DNA of 64,000 nt from Pseudonocardia autotrophica (GCF_000717175.1 NZ_JNYD01000001.1:1-64000), one strand, 5' to 3'; shown: positions 42,873 to 52,696, counted from the stretch's first letter. The notes: generated from the letters alone by a model not told the origin. Translations and numbers: made by a program.

Positions 42873-43594
42873 GCGCGCCCACCCGGCAGCGCGGCTGGCT
42901 CCGCACCCCGCGCCCCCGCCCCGACGCGGACCTGCGGCTGGTCTGCCTGCCGCACGCCGGGGGCGCGGCGAGCACCTTCCGCGGCTGGGCCGGGGCCGTC
43001 CCGGCCGGGGTGGAGCTGGTGACCGTGCAGTACCCCGGCCGCGAGGACCGGATCCGCGAGGAGCCGTGGACGGACGCCCTCGCCATGGCCACGGCCCTCG
43101 TGGCACTGCTCGCCGCGGACGCGCGTCCCCTCGTGCTGTTCGGGCACAGCCTCGGGGGCACGCTGGCCTACGAGGTCGCCCGGCGGCTGCCGCGGCCGCC
43201 GGAGCGGCTCGTCGTCTCCGCCCGGATCGCCCCGACGGTCCCGCCCGCGGCCGTCTTCCGCGGCGGGACCGACGAGGAGCTCGCCGCGGAGCTGTGTCGG
43301 CTGGGCGGCACGGACGCCGCCGTCCTCGCCCACCCGGAGCTGCGCGCCCTCGTCCTGCCGGCCTTCCGTGCCGACCTGAGGGCGGCCGACGGGTACGCCC
43401 ACCCGCCCGGCCCGCCGCTGCGCTGCCCGGTCCACCTGCTGCTCGGCGCCGACGACCCCGCCGTCGCGAAGGCCGACGCACTGCGCTGGGCCGAGGTCGC
43501 GCCGGCCGGGTTCACCCACCGGGTCCTCGCGGGCGGGCATTTCTACCTGCACGAGCAGCGGGACGAGGTGCTCGCCGAGATCCTCCGGCCCTGA
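42869..43594 (+). CDS. Type II thioesterase
   Basis: 241 residues from the GTG overlapping the preceding stop; the upstream in-frame extension is a shadow of that gene. It is an alpha/beta hydrolase with RLVCLPHAGGAASTFRGWA, VTVQYPGREDRI, the nucleophile in LFGHSLGGTLAYEVARRL, the acid in LLLGADDPAV and the catalytic His in AGGHFYLHE. These proofreading enzymes remove wrong acyl groups from carrier domains. It is the last gene of the operon. Confidence 0.93.
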   Translation: MSAPTRQRGWLRTPRPRPDADLRLVCLPHAGGAASTFRGWAGAVPAGVELVTVQYPGREDRIREEPWTDALAMATALVALLAADARPLVLFGHSLGGTLAYEVARRLPRPPERLVVSARIAPTVPPAAVFRGGTDEELAAELCRLGGTDAAVLAHPELRALVLPAFRADLRAADGYAHPPGPPLRCPVHLLLGADDPAVAKADALRWAEVAPAGFTHRVLAGGHFYLHEQRDEVLAEILRP

Positions 43595-43703
43595 TCACGG
43601 GCCCGTCGCCACCGGTTCCCGACCCACCCGGAGGGACGCTGCTCCTTGTGGGCTAGCGTGCCGTGAGTTCGACCGGAAGTTCGACCCGCCCGGGCGTGGC
43701 GCG

Positions 43704-43732
43704 TTGCCGTGCCCGGAAGTGGTTCCTAGTCT
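43704..43732 (+). promoter_or_regulatory. Candidate sigma-70-type promoter of the parA-scp operon
   Basis: TTGCCG (43704-43709) and TAGTCT (43727-43732) are separated by 17 nt and lie about 90 nt upstream of the parA start, after the siderophore operon ends. The rest of the 228-nt gap (43595-43822) shows no gene. Confidence 0.4.
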
Positions 43733-43822
43733 GCGCCCGAGGTAGACCCGGCACGGGAGACGGCAGGAATCGACACCCGAGGGATCGACACCGGATTTCG
43801 ACACGAGGAGACCGGAGCCCGC

Positions 43823-44722
43823 ATGGACACAGCACCCGACGGGGACGGTGCGGGGCCCGACTACGACCCGACCGTCGAGCCGGGCCTGGAGGACGCCCCC
43901 AGGCCGGGCGGGCGGCACCGCGTGGGCGCGCCGCAGCCGGCCCCGCTCACCGAACACGGGCCCGCCCGCGTGATCGCGGTGGCCAACCAGAAGGGCGGCG
44001 TCGGCAAGACGACGTCGACGATCAACCTGGGCGCCGCGCTCGCCGAGTACGGGCGCCGGGTGCTGCTGGTCGACTTCGACCCCCAGGGCGCGCTCTCGGT
44101 GGGGCTCGGCGTGCAGCCCCACCAGCTCGACGCGACCATCTACAACCTGCTGATGGACCGCGGCGTCGAGCCGGACGACGTCATCCTCAAGACCTCCGTC
44201 GCGGGCATGGACCTGCTGCCCAGCAACATCGACCTGTCGGCGGCCGAGGTCCAGCTGGTCACCGAGGTCGGCCGCGAGCAGGCACTCGGCCGGGCGCTCA
44301 AAGGCGTGCTGGACCGCTACGACGTCGTGCTCATCGACTGCCAGCCCAGCCTCGGCCTGCTCACGATCAATGCCCTGGCCTGCGCCGACAGCGTGCTCAT
44401 CCCGCTGGCCTGCGAGTTCTTCAGCCTCCGCGGCGTCGCGCTGCTGATGGACACGATCGACAAGGTGAAGGACCGGCTCAACCCCGACCTCGACCTCATC
44501 GGCATCCTGGCCACGATGTTCGACTCGCGCACGGTGCACACCCGCGAGGTCCACCAGCGGGTGATCGAGGCCTTCGGCGACCTGGTGTTCGACGCGGTCA
44601 TCAACCGCACCATCCGCTTCCCCGAGACCACGGTCGCGGGCGAGCCGATCACGACGTGGGCGCCCAGCTCCAGCGGCGCGGAGGCCTACCGCATGCTGGC
44701 CCGCGAGGTCATCGCCCGGTGA
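43823..44722 (+). CDS. ParA/Soj-family ATPase
   Basis: 299 residues from ATG 43823 with GAGGAGACC upstream. The deviant Walker A is VANQKGGVGKTTSTINLGAA (near residue 54), with LLVDFDPQGALSVGLG and IDCQPSLGLLTINAL. It matches the Rv1708 position, immediately before scpA and scpB, rather than the oriC-linked parAB pair. It may support chromosome segregation together with condensin. The stop overlaps scpA by GTGA. Confidence 0.9.
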   Translation: MDTAPDGDGAGPDYDPTVEPGLEDAPRPGGRHRVGAPQPAPLTEHGPARVIAVANQKGGVGKTTSTINLGAALAEYGRRVLLVDFDPQGALSVGLGVQPHQLDATIYNLLMDRGVEPDDVILKTSVAGMDLLPSNIDLSAAEVQLVTEVGREQALGRALKGVLDRYDVVLIDCQPSLGLLTINALACADSVLIPLACEFFSLRGVALLMDTIDKVKDRLNPDLDLIGILATMFDSRTVHTREVHQRVIEAFGDLVFDAVINRTIRFPETTVAGEPITTWAPSSSGAEAYRMLAREVIAR

Positions 44723-45546
44723 CCCTGGCCGACGACCGACCCACCGCCGGGACCCCGGAGGTCAGGCCGCGCTTCACGGTGCGCCTGGTCAACTTCGAGG
44801 GCCCGTTCGACCTGCTGCTGCAGCTCATCGGCAAGCACGAGCTCGACGTCACCGAGATGGCCCTGCACAAGGTCACGGACGACTTCATCGCCCACCTCGC
44901 CGCGTTGGGGGACGACGCGGACCTCGACGAGACCACCGAGTTCCTCGTCGTCGCGGCCACGCTGCTGGACCTGAAGGCGGCCCGGCTGCTCCCGGCCGCC
45001 GAGGTCGAGGACGAGGAGGACCTCGCGCTGCTCGAGGCGCGGGACCTGCTCTTCGCCCGGCTGCTGCAGTACAAGGCGTACAAGCAGGTCGCGGGCCTGT
45101 TCGCCGAGCTGGAGAAGACCGCGCTGCGCCGGTTCCCGCGGTCGGTGGCGCTCGAGCCGCGGTTCGAGGGCCTGCTGCCCGAGGTCCTGCTCGGGATGGA
45201 CGCCGGGGCCTTCGCCGAGCTCGCCGCGAGCGTGTTCCGGCCCAAGCCGCCGCCGGTCGTCGGCACCGACCACATCCACCAGCACGACGTCTCGGTCCCG
45301 GCGCACATGGCGATCCTGCGCGAACGGCTCGCCGAGCTGGGGGAGGCGACCTTCGCGGCCCTGACGGCGGACTGCACGTCCCCGATCGAGATCGTCGCCC
45401 GGTTCATGGCCGTCCTGGAGCTGTACCGGGAGCGGGCGATCGAGGTGGAGCAGCCTGAGCCGTTCGGGGAGCTGACCGTACGCTGGACCCCCGCCCAGTC
45501 CACCCCGAGTGAGCCGATCAGTGAGCCTGCCGAACCCGGAACCTGA
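44719..45546 (+). CDS. scpA: Segregation and condensation protein A
   Basis: 275 residues from the GTG overlapping the parA stop; a very long upstream in-frame extension is rejected. The kleisin N-domain has RLVNFEGPFDLLLQLIGKHE and MALHKVTDDFI; then FLVVAATLLDLKAARLLP. The C-terminal winged helix region contains SPIEIVARFMAVLELYRERA. It bridges the SMC heads with ScpB. The gene overlaps scpB by 38 bp (or 26 bp with the alternative scpB start). Confidence 0.93.
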   Translation: MTLADDRPTAGTPEVRPRFTVRLVNFEGPFDLLLQLIGKHELDVTEMALHKVTDDFIAHLAALGDDADLDETTEFLVVAATLLDLKAARLLPAAEVEDEEDLALLEARDLLFARLLQYKAYKQVAGLFAELEKTALRRFPRSVALEPRFEGLLPEVLLGMDAGAFAELAASVFRPKPPPVVGTDHIHQHDVSVPAHMAILRERLAELGEATFAALTADCTSPIEIVARFMAVLELYRERAIEVEQPEPFGELTVRWTPAQSTPSEPISEPAEPGT

Positions 45547-46192
45547 CCCGGACGCCGCCGCCGACACCGCCGACCACACCGCCGACGACACCGCCGACGA
45601 CACCGCCGACGACACGGCGGGTGAGCTGGAGGTCGAGGGCCTCCCCGGCCTGGCCCGCGAGGACGAGCTGACCGCCGCGCTGGAGGCGTTGCTGCTGGTC
45701 GTGGACTCCCCGACGGACGAGCAGGCCCTCGCCGCCGCGCTCGACCAGCCCGTCGGCCGGGTGGAGCGGGCGGTGCGCCGGCTCGCCGAGAGCTACCGCG
45801 AGCAGGGCAGCGGCATCGACCTGCGCCGGGTGGGTGAGGGCTGGCGGTTCTACACCCGCGACCTCTACGCCCCGTACGTCGAGCGGTTCCTGCTCGACGG
45901 GCAGCGCGCCAAGCTCACCCGGGCCGCCCTGGAGACGCTGGCGGTGGTCGCGTACCGGCAACCCGTCACCCGTGCGCGGGTCGCGGCGGTGCGGGGTGTG
46001 AACTGCGACGGCGTGCTGCGTACGCTGCTCACGCGCGGTCTGGTGGAGGAGGCCGGTGTGGACGGGCCCACCCAGGGGACGCTGTTCCGCACCACCGAGC
46101 TCTTCCTGGAGCGGCTGGGGCTGTCCTCGCTGGAGGACCTGCCGCCGCTGGCCCCGCTGCTGCCGGACATCGACGCGATCGACGAGCTGTAA
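45509..46192 (+). CDS. scpB: Segregation and condensation protein B
   Basis: 227 residues from GTG 45509; GTG 45521 is an alternative start. Residues about 14-40 are low-complexity, with four 4-residue units of the type DTAD. Two winged-helix domains follow: DELTAALEALLLVVDSPTDE and AKLTRAALETLAVVAYRQPV, then GVNCDGVLRTLLTRGLVEEAG and GTLFRTTELFLERLGL. It dimerises and binds ScpA in the condensin complex. Confidence 0.93.
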   Translation: MSRSVSLPNPEPDPDAAADTADHTADDTADDTADDTAGELEVEGLPGLAREDELTAALEALLLVVDSPTDEQALAAALDQPVGRVERAVRRLAESYREQGSGIDLRRVGEGWRFYTRDLYAPYVERFLLDGQRAKLTRAALETLAVVAYRQPVTRARVAAVRGVNCDGVLRTLLTRGLVEEAGVDGPTQGTLFRTTELFLERLGLSSLEDLPPLAPLLPDIDAIDEL

Positions 46193-46233
46193 GAGAAGGA
46201 CCCCGTGAGCAGGACCCCGAGAAGGACCCCCGC

Positions 46234-47013
46234 ATGAGCCGCCCCACCCGCCCCGACTCCTCCGCGCAGGCCGAGGGGGTGCGGCTGCAGAAGGTGCTGG
46301 CCCAGGCCGGCGTGGCCTCGCGCCGCGCGGCCGAGGAGCTGATCGCCGCCGGCCGCGTCTCGGTCGACGGCGAGATCGTGCGCGAGATGGGCCGCCGCAT
46401 CGACCCGGACACCGCCGTGGTGCACGTCGACGGCTCGCGCATCCAGCTCCGGGACGACCAGGTGTACCTGGCGCTGAACAAGCCCGCCGGGATGCTCTCC
46501 ACGATGTCGGACGACCGGGGCCGGCCCTGCGTCGGCGACCTGGTCATGCAGCGGACCGAGCTGCTCAACCAGGCCGGGCGGCTGTTCCACGTCGGGCGGC
46601 TGGACCAGGACACCGAGGGCCTGCTCCTGCTGACCAACGACGGCGAGCTGGGCCACCGGCTCATGCACCCGTCGTTCGAGGTGGAGAAGACCTACGTCGC
46701 CGAGGTGATGGGCCAGGTCGCGCGGGACGTCGGCAAGCGGCTCCGCGAGGGCATCGAGCTCGAGGACGGCCCGGTGCGGGTGCACTCGTTCCGGCTGGTC
46801 GACTCCCTGCCCGGCCGGTCGATGGTCGAGCTGGTGATCCACGAGGGCCGCAAGCACGTCGTCCGCCGGCTGCTCGACGAGGTCGGGCACCCGGTGCAGC
46901 GGCTGGTCCGCACCGCGATCGGCGAGGTCCGCCTCGGCGACCAGCGGCCCGGCAAGCTCCGCCCCCTCAACCAGAACGAGGTGGGTTCGCTCTACAAGGC
47001 CGTCGGGCTGTAG
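46234..47013 (+). CDS. RsuA/RluB-family rRNA pseudouridine synthase
   Basis: 259 residues. The S4 domain (VRLQKVLAQAGVASRRAAEE, about residues 15-60) is followed by the catalytic domain with ALNKPAGMLSTMSD, then GRLDQDTEGLLLLTNDGEL containing the catalytic Asp, and INEGRKHxVRR-like HEGRKHVVRRLLDEVGHPV. It makes pseudouridine in 16S or 23S rRNA. Its place between scpB and cmk matches Rv1711. The 41-nt gap before it holds no separate signal except GAAGGACC. Confidence 0.92.
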   Translation: MSRPTRPDSSAQAEGVRLQKVLAQAGVASRRAAEELIAAGRVSVDGEIVREMGRRIDPDTAVVHVDGSRIQLRDDQVYLALNKPAGMLSTMSDDRGRPCVGDLVMQRTELLNQAGRLFHVGRLDQDTEGLLLLTNDGELGHRLMHPSFEVEKTYVAEVMGQVARDVGKRLREGIELEDGPVRVHSFRLVDSLPGRSMVELVIHEGRKHVVRRLLDEVGHPVQRLVRTAIGEVRLGDQRPGKLRPLNQNEVGSLYKAVGL

Positions 47014-47023
47014 GGGGCGGGCG

Positions 47024-47386
47024 GTGGCGGTCCGGGCGATCCGCGGCGCGATCCAGGTCGACGGCGACTCGCGCGAGGAGATCCTCGAGGGCTCGGCCGA
47101 GCTGGTCGGCGCCGTGCTCAAGCGCAACGAGCTGACCAGCGACGACGTGATCTCGATCCTGTTCACCGCGACGCCGGACCTCACGGCGGAGTTCCCGGCC
47201 TACGCGGCCCGGCTGCTCGGGCTCACGGACGTCCCGCTGATGTGCGCCACCGAGATCGCGGTGCCCGGGGCGATGCCGCGGGTGCTGCGGCTGCTCGCGC
47301 ACGTCGAGACCGACCTCGCCCGCGCCGACCTGCGGCACGTGTACCTGCGCGGGGCCGCGGCCCTGCGCCGCGACCTGCCCTCCTGA
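47024..47386 (+). CDS. aroH: Chorismate mutase, AroH type
   Basis: 120 residues from GTG 47024. It matches the monofunctional trimeric AroH family: VRAIRGAIQVDGDSREEI with the active-site Arg, then LKRNELTSDDVISILFTATP, FPAYAARLLG, VPLMCATEIAVPGAMPRVLR and the C-terminal HVYLRGAAALR with Tyr/Arg of the site. It converts chorismate to prephenate. It separates the pseudouridine synthase from cmk, a position empty in M. tuberculosis but usual in many other actinomycetes. Confidence 0.93.
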   Translation: MAVRAIRGAIQVDGDSREEILEGSAELVGAVLKRNELTSDDVISILFTATPDLTAEFPAYAARLLGLTDVPLMCATEIAVPGAMPRVLRLLAHVETDLARADLRHVYLRGAAALRRDLPS

Positions 47387-47495
47387 CCGCCCCCCGAGGG
47401 CGCCGTGCGCCTCGCCAGGCACAATGGTCGGTGGCCCGCGCCCGGTCGTCAGGTACCGGTGGAGGGTCTCCGAGCATCTGCACGAGGGGTGAGGC

Positions 47496-48260
47496 ATGAC
47501 CGGGCCGACAGCGTCCACGGCGTCGACCGGGTCGACGGGGCCGACGGATCCGAGCGGGGACGGCGTCCTGAACGACGTCGTCGCGATGGACGGGCCCTCG
47601 GGCACCGGCAAGTCGACCGTCTCGCGGCGGCTGGCCCGCACGCTGCACGCCGCCTACCTCGACACCGGCGCGATGTACCGGGCCGCCACGCTGGCCTGCC
47701 TGCGGGCCGGGCTCACCGCGGACAGCGACCCCGAGCGGATCGCCGCCGTCGCGGTCGGGGCGGAGCTGGAGTCGGTGACCGACCCGGCCGCGCCGCGGAT
47801 CCTCCTGGCGGGCGAGGACGTCGAGGCCGAGATCCGGGACGAGCCGGTGACCAAGGCGGTGTCGGCGGTCTCCGCGGTGCCGGAGGTGCGGACCGCGCTC
47901 GTCGCCCGGCAGCGGGAGCACATCGACCGCGCCCTCGCCCGCGGACGCGGGATCGTGGTCGAGGGCCGCGACATCGGCAGCGTGGTCGCGCCCGAGGCGA
48001 AGCTGAAGGTCTACCTGACCGCGTCCGAGGAGGTCCGCGCCGCGCGCCGGGGCCGCCAGGACGCCAAGGCCGGGCGCGTGAGCGACCCCGCGAGCACCCT
48101 CGCCGACGTCCAGCGCCGGGACCGGCTGGACTCGACCCGCAAGACCTCGCCGCTGCACGCGGCGGCCGACGCGCTCGTCGTCGACACGGACGAGCTGTCC
48201 GTCGACGCCGTGCTGGTGGAGCTCCTGCGGCTGGTCCGGGAGCGTGGGCTCGTCACATGA
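47496..48260 (+). CDS. cmk: Cytidylate kinase
   Basis: 254 residues from ATG 47496 with GAGGGGTGAG upstream. After a Ser/Thr/Gly-rich N-terminal segment of about 25 residues come VVAMDGPSGTGKSTVSRRLA (P-loop), YLDTGAMYRAATLACLRAG, VVEGRDIGSVVAPEAKLKVY and RRDRLDSTRKTSPL. It phosphorylates CMP and dCMP. CACAAT at 47420-47425 could be a -10 element. The stop overlaps plsC by ATGA. Confidence 0.94.
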   Translation: MTGPTASTASTGSTGPTDPSGDGVLNDVVAMDGPSGTGKSTVSRRLARTLHAAYLDTGAMYRAATLACLRAGLTADSDPERIAAVAVGAELESVTDPAAPRILLAGEDVEAEIRDEPVTKAVSAVSAVPEVRTALVARQREHIDRALARGRGIVVEGRDIGSVVAPEAKLKVYLTASEEVRAARRGRQDAKAGRVSDPASTLADVQRRDRLDSTRKTSPLHAAADALVVDTDELSVDAVLVELLRLVRERGLVT

Positions 48261-48934
48261 GCACCACCCCGGTCGACGGCGCGGCCGACCTCCCCGCCGG
48301 CGCCGACCCGAGGCTGCACGACCTGGCGCGCTGGGTCGGGACGTGGTGCTTCCGCCCCGTGCTCCGGGTCCACGTCCACCACCGCGAGCGGATCCCGGCG
48401 ACCGGCCCCGTGGTGCTCGTCGCGAATCACAGTTCGCTGGTCGACGGACCGCTGATCTTCGGACTACTCGGGCGTCGTTCGGTGTTCCTGGTCAAGCAGG
48501 AGATGTTCACCGGCATCCTGGGTAGGGGGCTGCGCGGGATCGGGCAGCTGGCCGTGCGGCGCGGCGAGCCCGACCGGGCGCCCCTCACCGCGGCGCTCGG
48601 CGTGCTGCGCGGGGGCGGGCTCGTGGGGGTGTTCCCCGAGGGCACGCGCGGCAGCGGCGACGTCGCGGCGGCCCAGCAGGGCGCGGCCTGGCTGGCCCGC
48701 ACCTCCGGCGCGCAGGTCCTCCCGGTCGTCTGCCGGGGGACCCGCCGGCCGGAGGGGAGCGGGCGGCGGTGGCGCCCGCGGGTGGACGTGCTGGTGGGCG
48801 AGCCCCTGCCGGCCCCCACCGGGAGGGGCCGCGCGGAGCTCGCCGCGGCCACCGAGACCGTCCGCGGCGCCCTCGCCGCGCTGGTCGCGGACCTCGACGC
48901 GATACGAGCCACGAACATTCGGAGTAGTGCCTGA
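48257..48934 (+). CDS. 1-acyl-sn-glycerol-3-phosphate acyltransferase
   Basis: 225 residues from the ATG overlapping the cmk stop. PlsC-family motifs are clear: [12 protein letters not shown] (NHxxxxD), [20 protein letters not shown] and [12 protein letters not shown]. The protein is membrane-associated and would acylate lysophosphatidate. The cmk-plsC-der order recurs across actinobacteria. The stop overlaps the der start (TGATG). Confidence 0.9.
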   Translation: MSTTPVDGAADLPAGADPRLHDLARWVGTWCFRPVLRVHVHHRERIPATGPVVLVANHSSLVDGPLIFGLLGRRSVFLVKQEMFTGILGRGLRGIGQLAVRRGEPDRAPLTAALGVLRGGGLVGVFPEGTRGSGDVAAAQQGAAWLARTSGAQVLPVVCRGTRRPEGSGRRWRPRVDVLVGEPLPAPTGRGRAELAAATETVRGALAALVADLDAIRATNIRSSA

Positions 48935-50388
48935 TGGACGACACGATCACCGGCGGCGACCGCGCCGCCATGGCGGAGCTGGGCCTCGACCCGGACGACT
49001 TCGCGGCCGTCGACGACGGGTTCGGCGACGGCGGCGAGGGCGCCGCCGAGCAGGGCCCGACGCCGGTCCTCGCCGTCGTCGGGCGTCCCAACGTGGGCAA
49101 GTCCACGCTGGTCAACCGCTTCCTGGGCCGCCGCGAGGCGGTCGTGCAGGACATCCCGGGCGTCACCCGCGACCGGGTCTCCTACGACGCCCTGTGGAAC
49201 GGGCGGCGGTTCACCGTCGTCGACACCGGCGGCTGGGAGCCCGACGCCGTCGGCCTGCAGAAGGAGGTCGCCGCGCAGGCCGAGCTGGCCATGCGCACGG
49301 CCGACGCGATCCTGCTCGTCGTCGACTCGCGGGTGGGCGCCACCGAGGTCGAGGAGGCCGCCGCCCGCGTGCTGCGCCGCTCCGACCGGCCGGTCCTGCT
49401 CGCCGCGACGAAGGTCGACGACGAGCGCGCCGTCGCGGACACCGCGGCGCTCTGGCGGCTGGGGCTCGGCGAGCCGTACCCGGTGTCGGGCCTTCACGGC
49501 CGCGGCTCCGGCGACCTGCTCGACGCGGTCCTCGAGGCCCTGCCCGAGACCCCGCGGGAGACCTTCGGGGCGACCTCCGGCGGGCCGCGTCGCGTCGCCC
49601 TGGTCGGGCGGCCCAACGTCGGCAAGTCCTCGCTGCTCAACCGGGTCTCCGGCGAGGTGCGCTCGGTCGTGCACGACGTCGCCGGCACCACCGTCGACCC
49701 GGTCGACTCGCTCGTGGAGCTCGACGGCGAGATCTTCCGGTTCGTCGACACCGCCGGCCTGCGCAAGCGGGTCAAGACGGCGTCGGGCATGGAGTACTAC
49801 GCCTCGCTGCGCACCCAGGCCGCGATCGAGGCGGCCGAGGTCGCCCTCGTGCTGCTCGACGCGAGCGAGCCGATCTCCGAGCAGGACCAGCGCGTGCTGA
49901 CCATGGTCGAGGAGGCCGGCCGGGCGCTGGTGATCGTGTTCAACAAGTGGGACCTCGTCGACGAGGACCGCCGGCTCGCGATGAAGCGCGAGCTCGAGCG
50001 CGACCTCGTCCGGGTCCGCTGGGCGGAACGCATCAACATCTCCGCGCTGACCGGCCGGGCGATGTCCAGGATCGCGCCCGCGATGCGGACCGCCCTGGCC
50101 TCGTGGGACCAGCGGATCCCCACCGGCCGGCTGAACAGCTGGCTGTCCGAGGTGATCGCCGCGACCCCGCCGCCGGTGCGCGGCGGCAAGCAGCCCAAGG
50201 TCCTCTTCGCCACCCAGGCCGGCACCCGGCCGCCGACGTTCGTGCTGTTCACCAGCGGTTTCCTCGAGGCGGGGTACCGCCGGTTCCTGGAGCGGCGGCT
50301 GCGCGAGGAGTTCGGGTTCGAGGGCTCGCCGATCCGACTGTCGGTCCGCGTGCGGGAGAAGCGGGAGCGCAAGGGCAAGCGGCGCTGA
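48934..50388 (+). CDS. der: Ribosome biogenesis GTPase Der (EngA)
   Basis: 484 residues, usual for the family. An acidic N-terminal extension of about 45 residues precedes two GTPase domains: first [14 protein letters not shown] (near residue 50) with DTGGW, second [20 protein letters not shown] with DTAGLRK and NKWDLVD. A C-terminal KH-like domain follows ([20 protein letters not shown]). It acts in 50S subunit assembly. Confidence 0.95.
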   Translation: MDDTITGGDRAAMAELGLDPDDFAAVDDGFGDGGEGAAEQGPTPVLAVVGRPNVGKSTLVNRFLGRREAVVQDIPGVTRDRVSYDALWNGRRFTVVDTGGWEPDAVGLQKEVAAQAELAMRTADAILLVVDSRVGATEVEEAAARVLRRSDRPVLLAATKVDDERAVADTAALWRLGLGEPYPVSGLHGRGSGDLLDAVLEALPETPRETFGATSGGPRRVALVGRPNVGKSSLLNRVSGEVRSVVHDVAGTTVDPVDSLVELDGEIFRFVDTAGLRKRVKTASGMEYYASLRTQAAIEAAEVALVLLDASEPISEQDQRVLTMVEEAGRALVIVFNKWDLVDEDRRLAMKRELERDLVRVRWAERINISALTGRAMSRIAPAMRTALASWDQRIPTGRLNSWLSEVIAATPPPVRGGKQPKVLFATQAGTRPPTFVLFTSGFLEAGYRRFLERRLREEFGFEGSPIRLSVRVREKRERKGKRR

Positions 50389-50445
50389 CCGGCCCGGCAG
50401 GGTGAGTCCTCCCTCGGACGATCCCCGACCGACTACCCTCCCCGC

Positions 50446-51111
50446 ATGACCGTTGACTCCCCCAGCGGTCCCTCCGGGCCCGTGCGCGTCGTCCTGGCGG
50501 ACGACGAGTCGCTGCTCCGGGCGGGTCTGCGCACCGTGCTGGAGGCACGGGGGACCGTGGCAGTGGTGGGGGAGGCGGCCGACGGCGACGGGCTGATCGC
50601 CGCCGTCGACGAGCACCGGCCGGACGTCGTGCTGGCCGACGTGCAGATGCCCGGCCGCTCGGGGCTCGACGCGCTGCGGGTGCTCTGCGCGCGGCCCGAC
50701 GCCGTGCCGGCGGCCGTGCTGACGACCTTCGACCTCGACGAGTACGTCACCGAGGCGCTGCGGATCGGGGTGCAGGGGTTCCTGCTCAAGGACGCCGAGC
50801 CCGAGGCGCTGATCCGTGCCGTGCTCGACCTCGCGGCCGGGGGCGCGGTGCTGGACCCGCGGATCACCGCCCGGCTGCTGCCGCGGCTCGTCCCTGAGCC
50901 GGCGCCGCGGCCGCCGCGCCCGGCCGACCTGACCCTGCGCGAGACGCAGGTGCTGCGGCTGCTGGCCGACGGCGAGTCCAACGCAACCATCGGGTGCCGG
51001 CTGGGGCTGGCCGAGGCGACGGTGAAGAAGTACGTGTCGGCGCTGCTGGTGAAGCTGGGCGCGGAGAACCGGGTGCAGGCTGCGCTGCTCGCGCAGAGCT
51101 GGGGGGCGTGA
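50446..51111 (+). CDS. NarL-family response regulator
   Basis: 221 residues. The receiver domain has VVLADDESLLRAGLRTVLEA, the phospho-acceptor Asp in VVLADVQMPGRSG (about residue 66) and Lys in GFLLKDAEPEA. A LuxR-type helix-turn-helix follows: LTLRETQVLRLLADGESNAT and AEATVKKYVSALLVKLGAEN. It forms a two-component system with the kinase encoded immediately downstream (the two genes abut). TACCCT at 50434-50439 lies 6 nt before the ATG, suggesting a leaderless message. Confidence 0.93.
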   Translation: MTVDSPSGPSGPVRVVLADDESLLRAGLRTVLEARGTVAVVGEAADGDGLIAAVDEHRPDVVLADVQMPGRSGLDALRVLCARPDAVPAAVLTTFDLDEYVTEALRIGVQGFLLKDAEPEALIRAVLDLAAGGAVLDPRITARLLPRLVPEPAPRPPRPADLTLRETQVLRLLADGESNATIGCRLGLAEATVKKYVSALLVKLGAENRVQAALLAQSWGA

Positions 51112-52323
51112 ATGCCGCAGGGGGGCGGACGGCGGGTGGTGCGGGGGGTACTGCGGCGGGGTGGACCGGCCTTGCGGGTTGGGATCGAGGTCGTCGCGGT
51201 CGGCGTGCCGGCGGTGTTCGTGCTGCTCGCCGCGCCCGGCCCGTATGCCTGGTCGGTCACCGCGGGCCTGGTCGGCTGCGCACTGCTGCCGCTGCGGCAC
51301 GTGCGGCCGTGGCTCGCCGTCGTCGGGTCGCTGTGGGCGATCTGCGGCGGGCTGGGCTGGCCCGCGCAGATCGTCGCGCTGTTCGCGCTCGGCCGCCGGA
51401 CCCGGCTCGGCGCCACATTGCCCTGGCTGGTCGTGGTCGTCCTCGCCGCGGTGGTGCCGGTGCTGCAGCGCGAGGTCCTCAGCTGGCAGTCGGTGATCCT
51501 CACCGTGGTCTTCGCCGTGCTCTCCGCCGGTAGCCCGCTCGGGTTCGGCCTGCTCACGGCCACCCGGGAGCGGCTGACGGCGAGCCTGCGCGAGCTGGAG
51601 GACGCCCGCGAGGCCACCGTCGCCGCCCGGGAGAGCGCCGCCCGCGCCGAGGAACGGGCCCGGATCGGCCGCGAGGTGCACGACGCGGTCGGCCACCACG
51701 CCACGCTCATCGCGGTCGGGGCGGCCGCGTTGTCCGCCTCGACCGAGGAGCAGCGGACCCGCGAGGCCGCGGAGCTGCTGCGGACGCACGCCAAGGAGGC
51801 GCTGGCGGAGATGCGCAGCGCGCTCGGGCTCGTCGGGCCGGCCCCGGCCGGCGCGGCCGGGCTCGGCGGCCTCGTCGACCGGGCCCGCGAGACCGGGCTC
51901 GACGTGGAGCTCGTCGCCCTCGGCACCGCCCGGACCCTGCCGGTGGCGCCCGACCAGGTCGTCTACCGCGTGGTCCAGGAGGCGCTCACCAACGCCGCCC
52001 GGCACAGCCCCGGCTCCACCGTGCGGGTCGAGGTGGACTGGCGGGTCACGGACCGGATCCGCGTCGAGGTCGTCAACGGGCCCGCCGGGCGTCCGGCGCG
52101 GGGCACCTTCGGCACCGGCGGGGCAGGGCTCGCGGGGCTCGCCGAGCGGGTCGGCGCCGTCGGCGGGGAGCTCGCGAGCGGGCCCGATGCGGGCGGCTTC
52201 CGGGTGTGCGCGGTGCTGCCGCTCGCGCCCGAGACGCCGCCGGCGGGGGAGCGCCGGGTCGAGCTGCCGGACCGCTCGCCGACCGGCCGGGACACGGACA
52301 CGGGGCCGATCCCCATCCTTTGA
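51112..52323 (+). CDS. Sensor histidine kinase (HisKA_3 type)
   Basis: 403 residues starting right after the regulator stop. Four or five membrane helices occupy residues about 20-150 (for example VGIEVVAVGVPAVFVLLAA and WLVVVVLAAVVPVL). A coiled coil follows (SLRELEDAREATVAARESAA), then the H box IGREVHDAVGHHATLIAVG with the phospho-acceptor His, the N box QEALTNAARHSPG and the G box GTGGAGLAGLAERVGAVGG. The stimulus cannot be inferred. Confidence 0.92.
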   Translation: MPQGGGRRVVRGVLRRGGPALRVGIEVVAVGVPAVFVLLAAPGPYAWSVTAGLVGCALLPLRHVRPWLAVVGSLWAICGGLGWPAQIVALFALGRRTRLGATLPWLVVVVLAAVVPVLQREVLSWQSVILTVVFAVLSAGSPLGFGLLTATRERLTASLRELEDAREATVAARESAARAEERARIGREVHDAVGHHATLIAVGAAALSASTEEQRTREAAELLRTHAKEALAEMRSALGLVGPAPAGAAGLGGLVDRARETGLDVELVALGTARTLPVAPDQVVYRVVQEALTNAARHSPGSTVRVEVDWRVTDRIRVEVVNGPAGRPARGTFGTGGAGLAGLAERVGAVGGELASGPDAGGFRVCAVLPLAPETPPAGERRVELPDRSPTGRDTDTGPIPIL

Positions 52324-52578
52324 GCGGGCACACCCGATCACGCCTGGTCGAGCCCTGGTTACCGACGGGTACCTACGAAAGTCGCCTTCACGGGGCGACG
52401 GACGGCGGTGGTGCCGCCGGGCCGTCCGAACGAGACTGACGGGGACCGTCACGGTGGTGCCCCACCGTGTGGCCTCCGGCGGGTTCGTTCGCGGACGAGT
52501 TGGGGGGAGCGAGGTCCGGGCCGGTGCAGGGAGACGATCGGTGGTGCGGTAGGCTGATCGAGCCCTCACGGGGGCGGC
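52324..52578. other. 255-nt gap upstream of tRNA-Pro
   Basis: No convincing gene. TAGGCT at 52550-52555 is a plausible -10 element for the tRNA 24 nt downstream; no clear -35 box accompanies it. Small open frames here lack a ribosome-binding site and family features. Confidence 0.4.
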
Positions 52579-52652
<74 letters not shown>

Positions 52653-52662
52653 CGGTCGGCGG

Positions 52663-52696
52663 AGGCCGGTGTCCACTCGACGGGGACACCGGCCTT
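52663..52696 (+). terminator. Hairpin after tRNA-Pro
   Basis: AGGCCGGTGTCC (52663-52674) pairs with GGACACCGGCCT (52684-52695) around a 9-nt loop. The following bases are only moderately T-rich. It begins 10 nt after the tRNA and is probably its terminator. Confidence 0.7.

Noticed and set aside
44137..44722. Plasmid-type partition system (parA with a missing parB)
   Set aside because: The gene is the scpA-linked Soj-family ATPase found at this chromosomal location in many actinobacteria.
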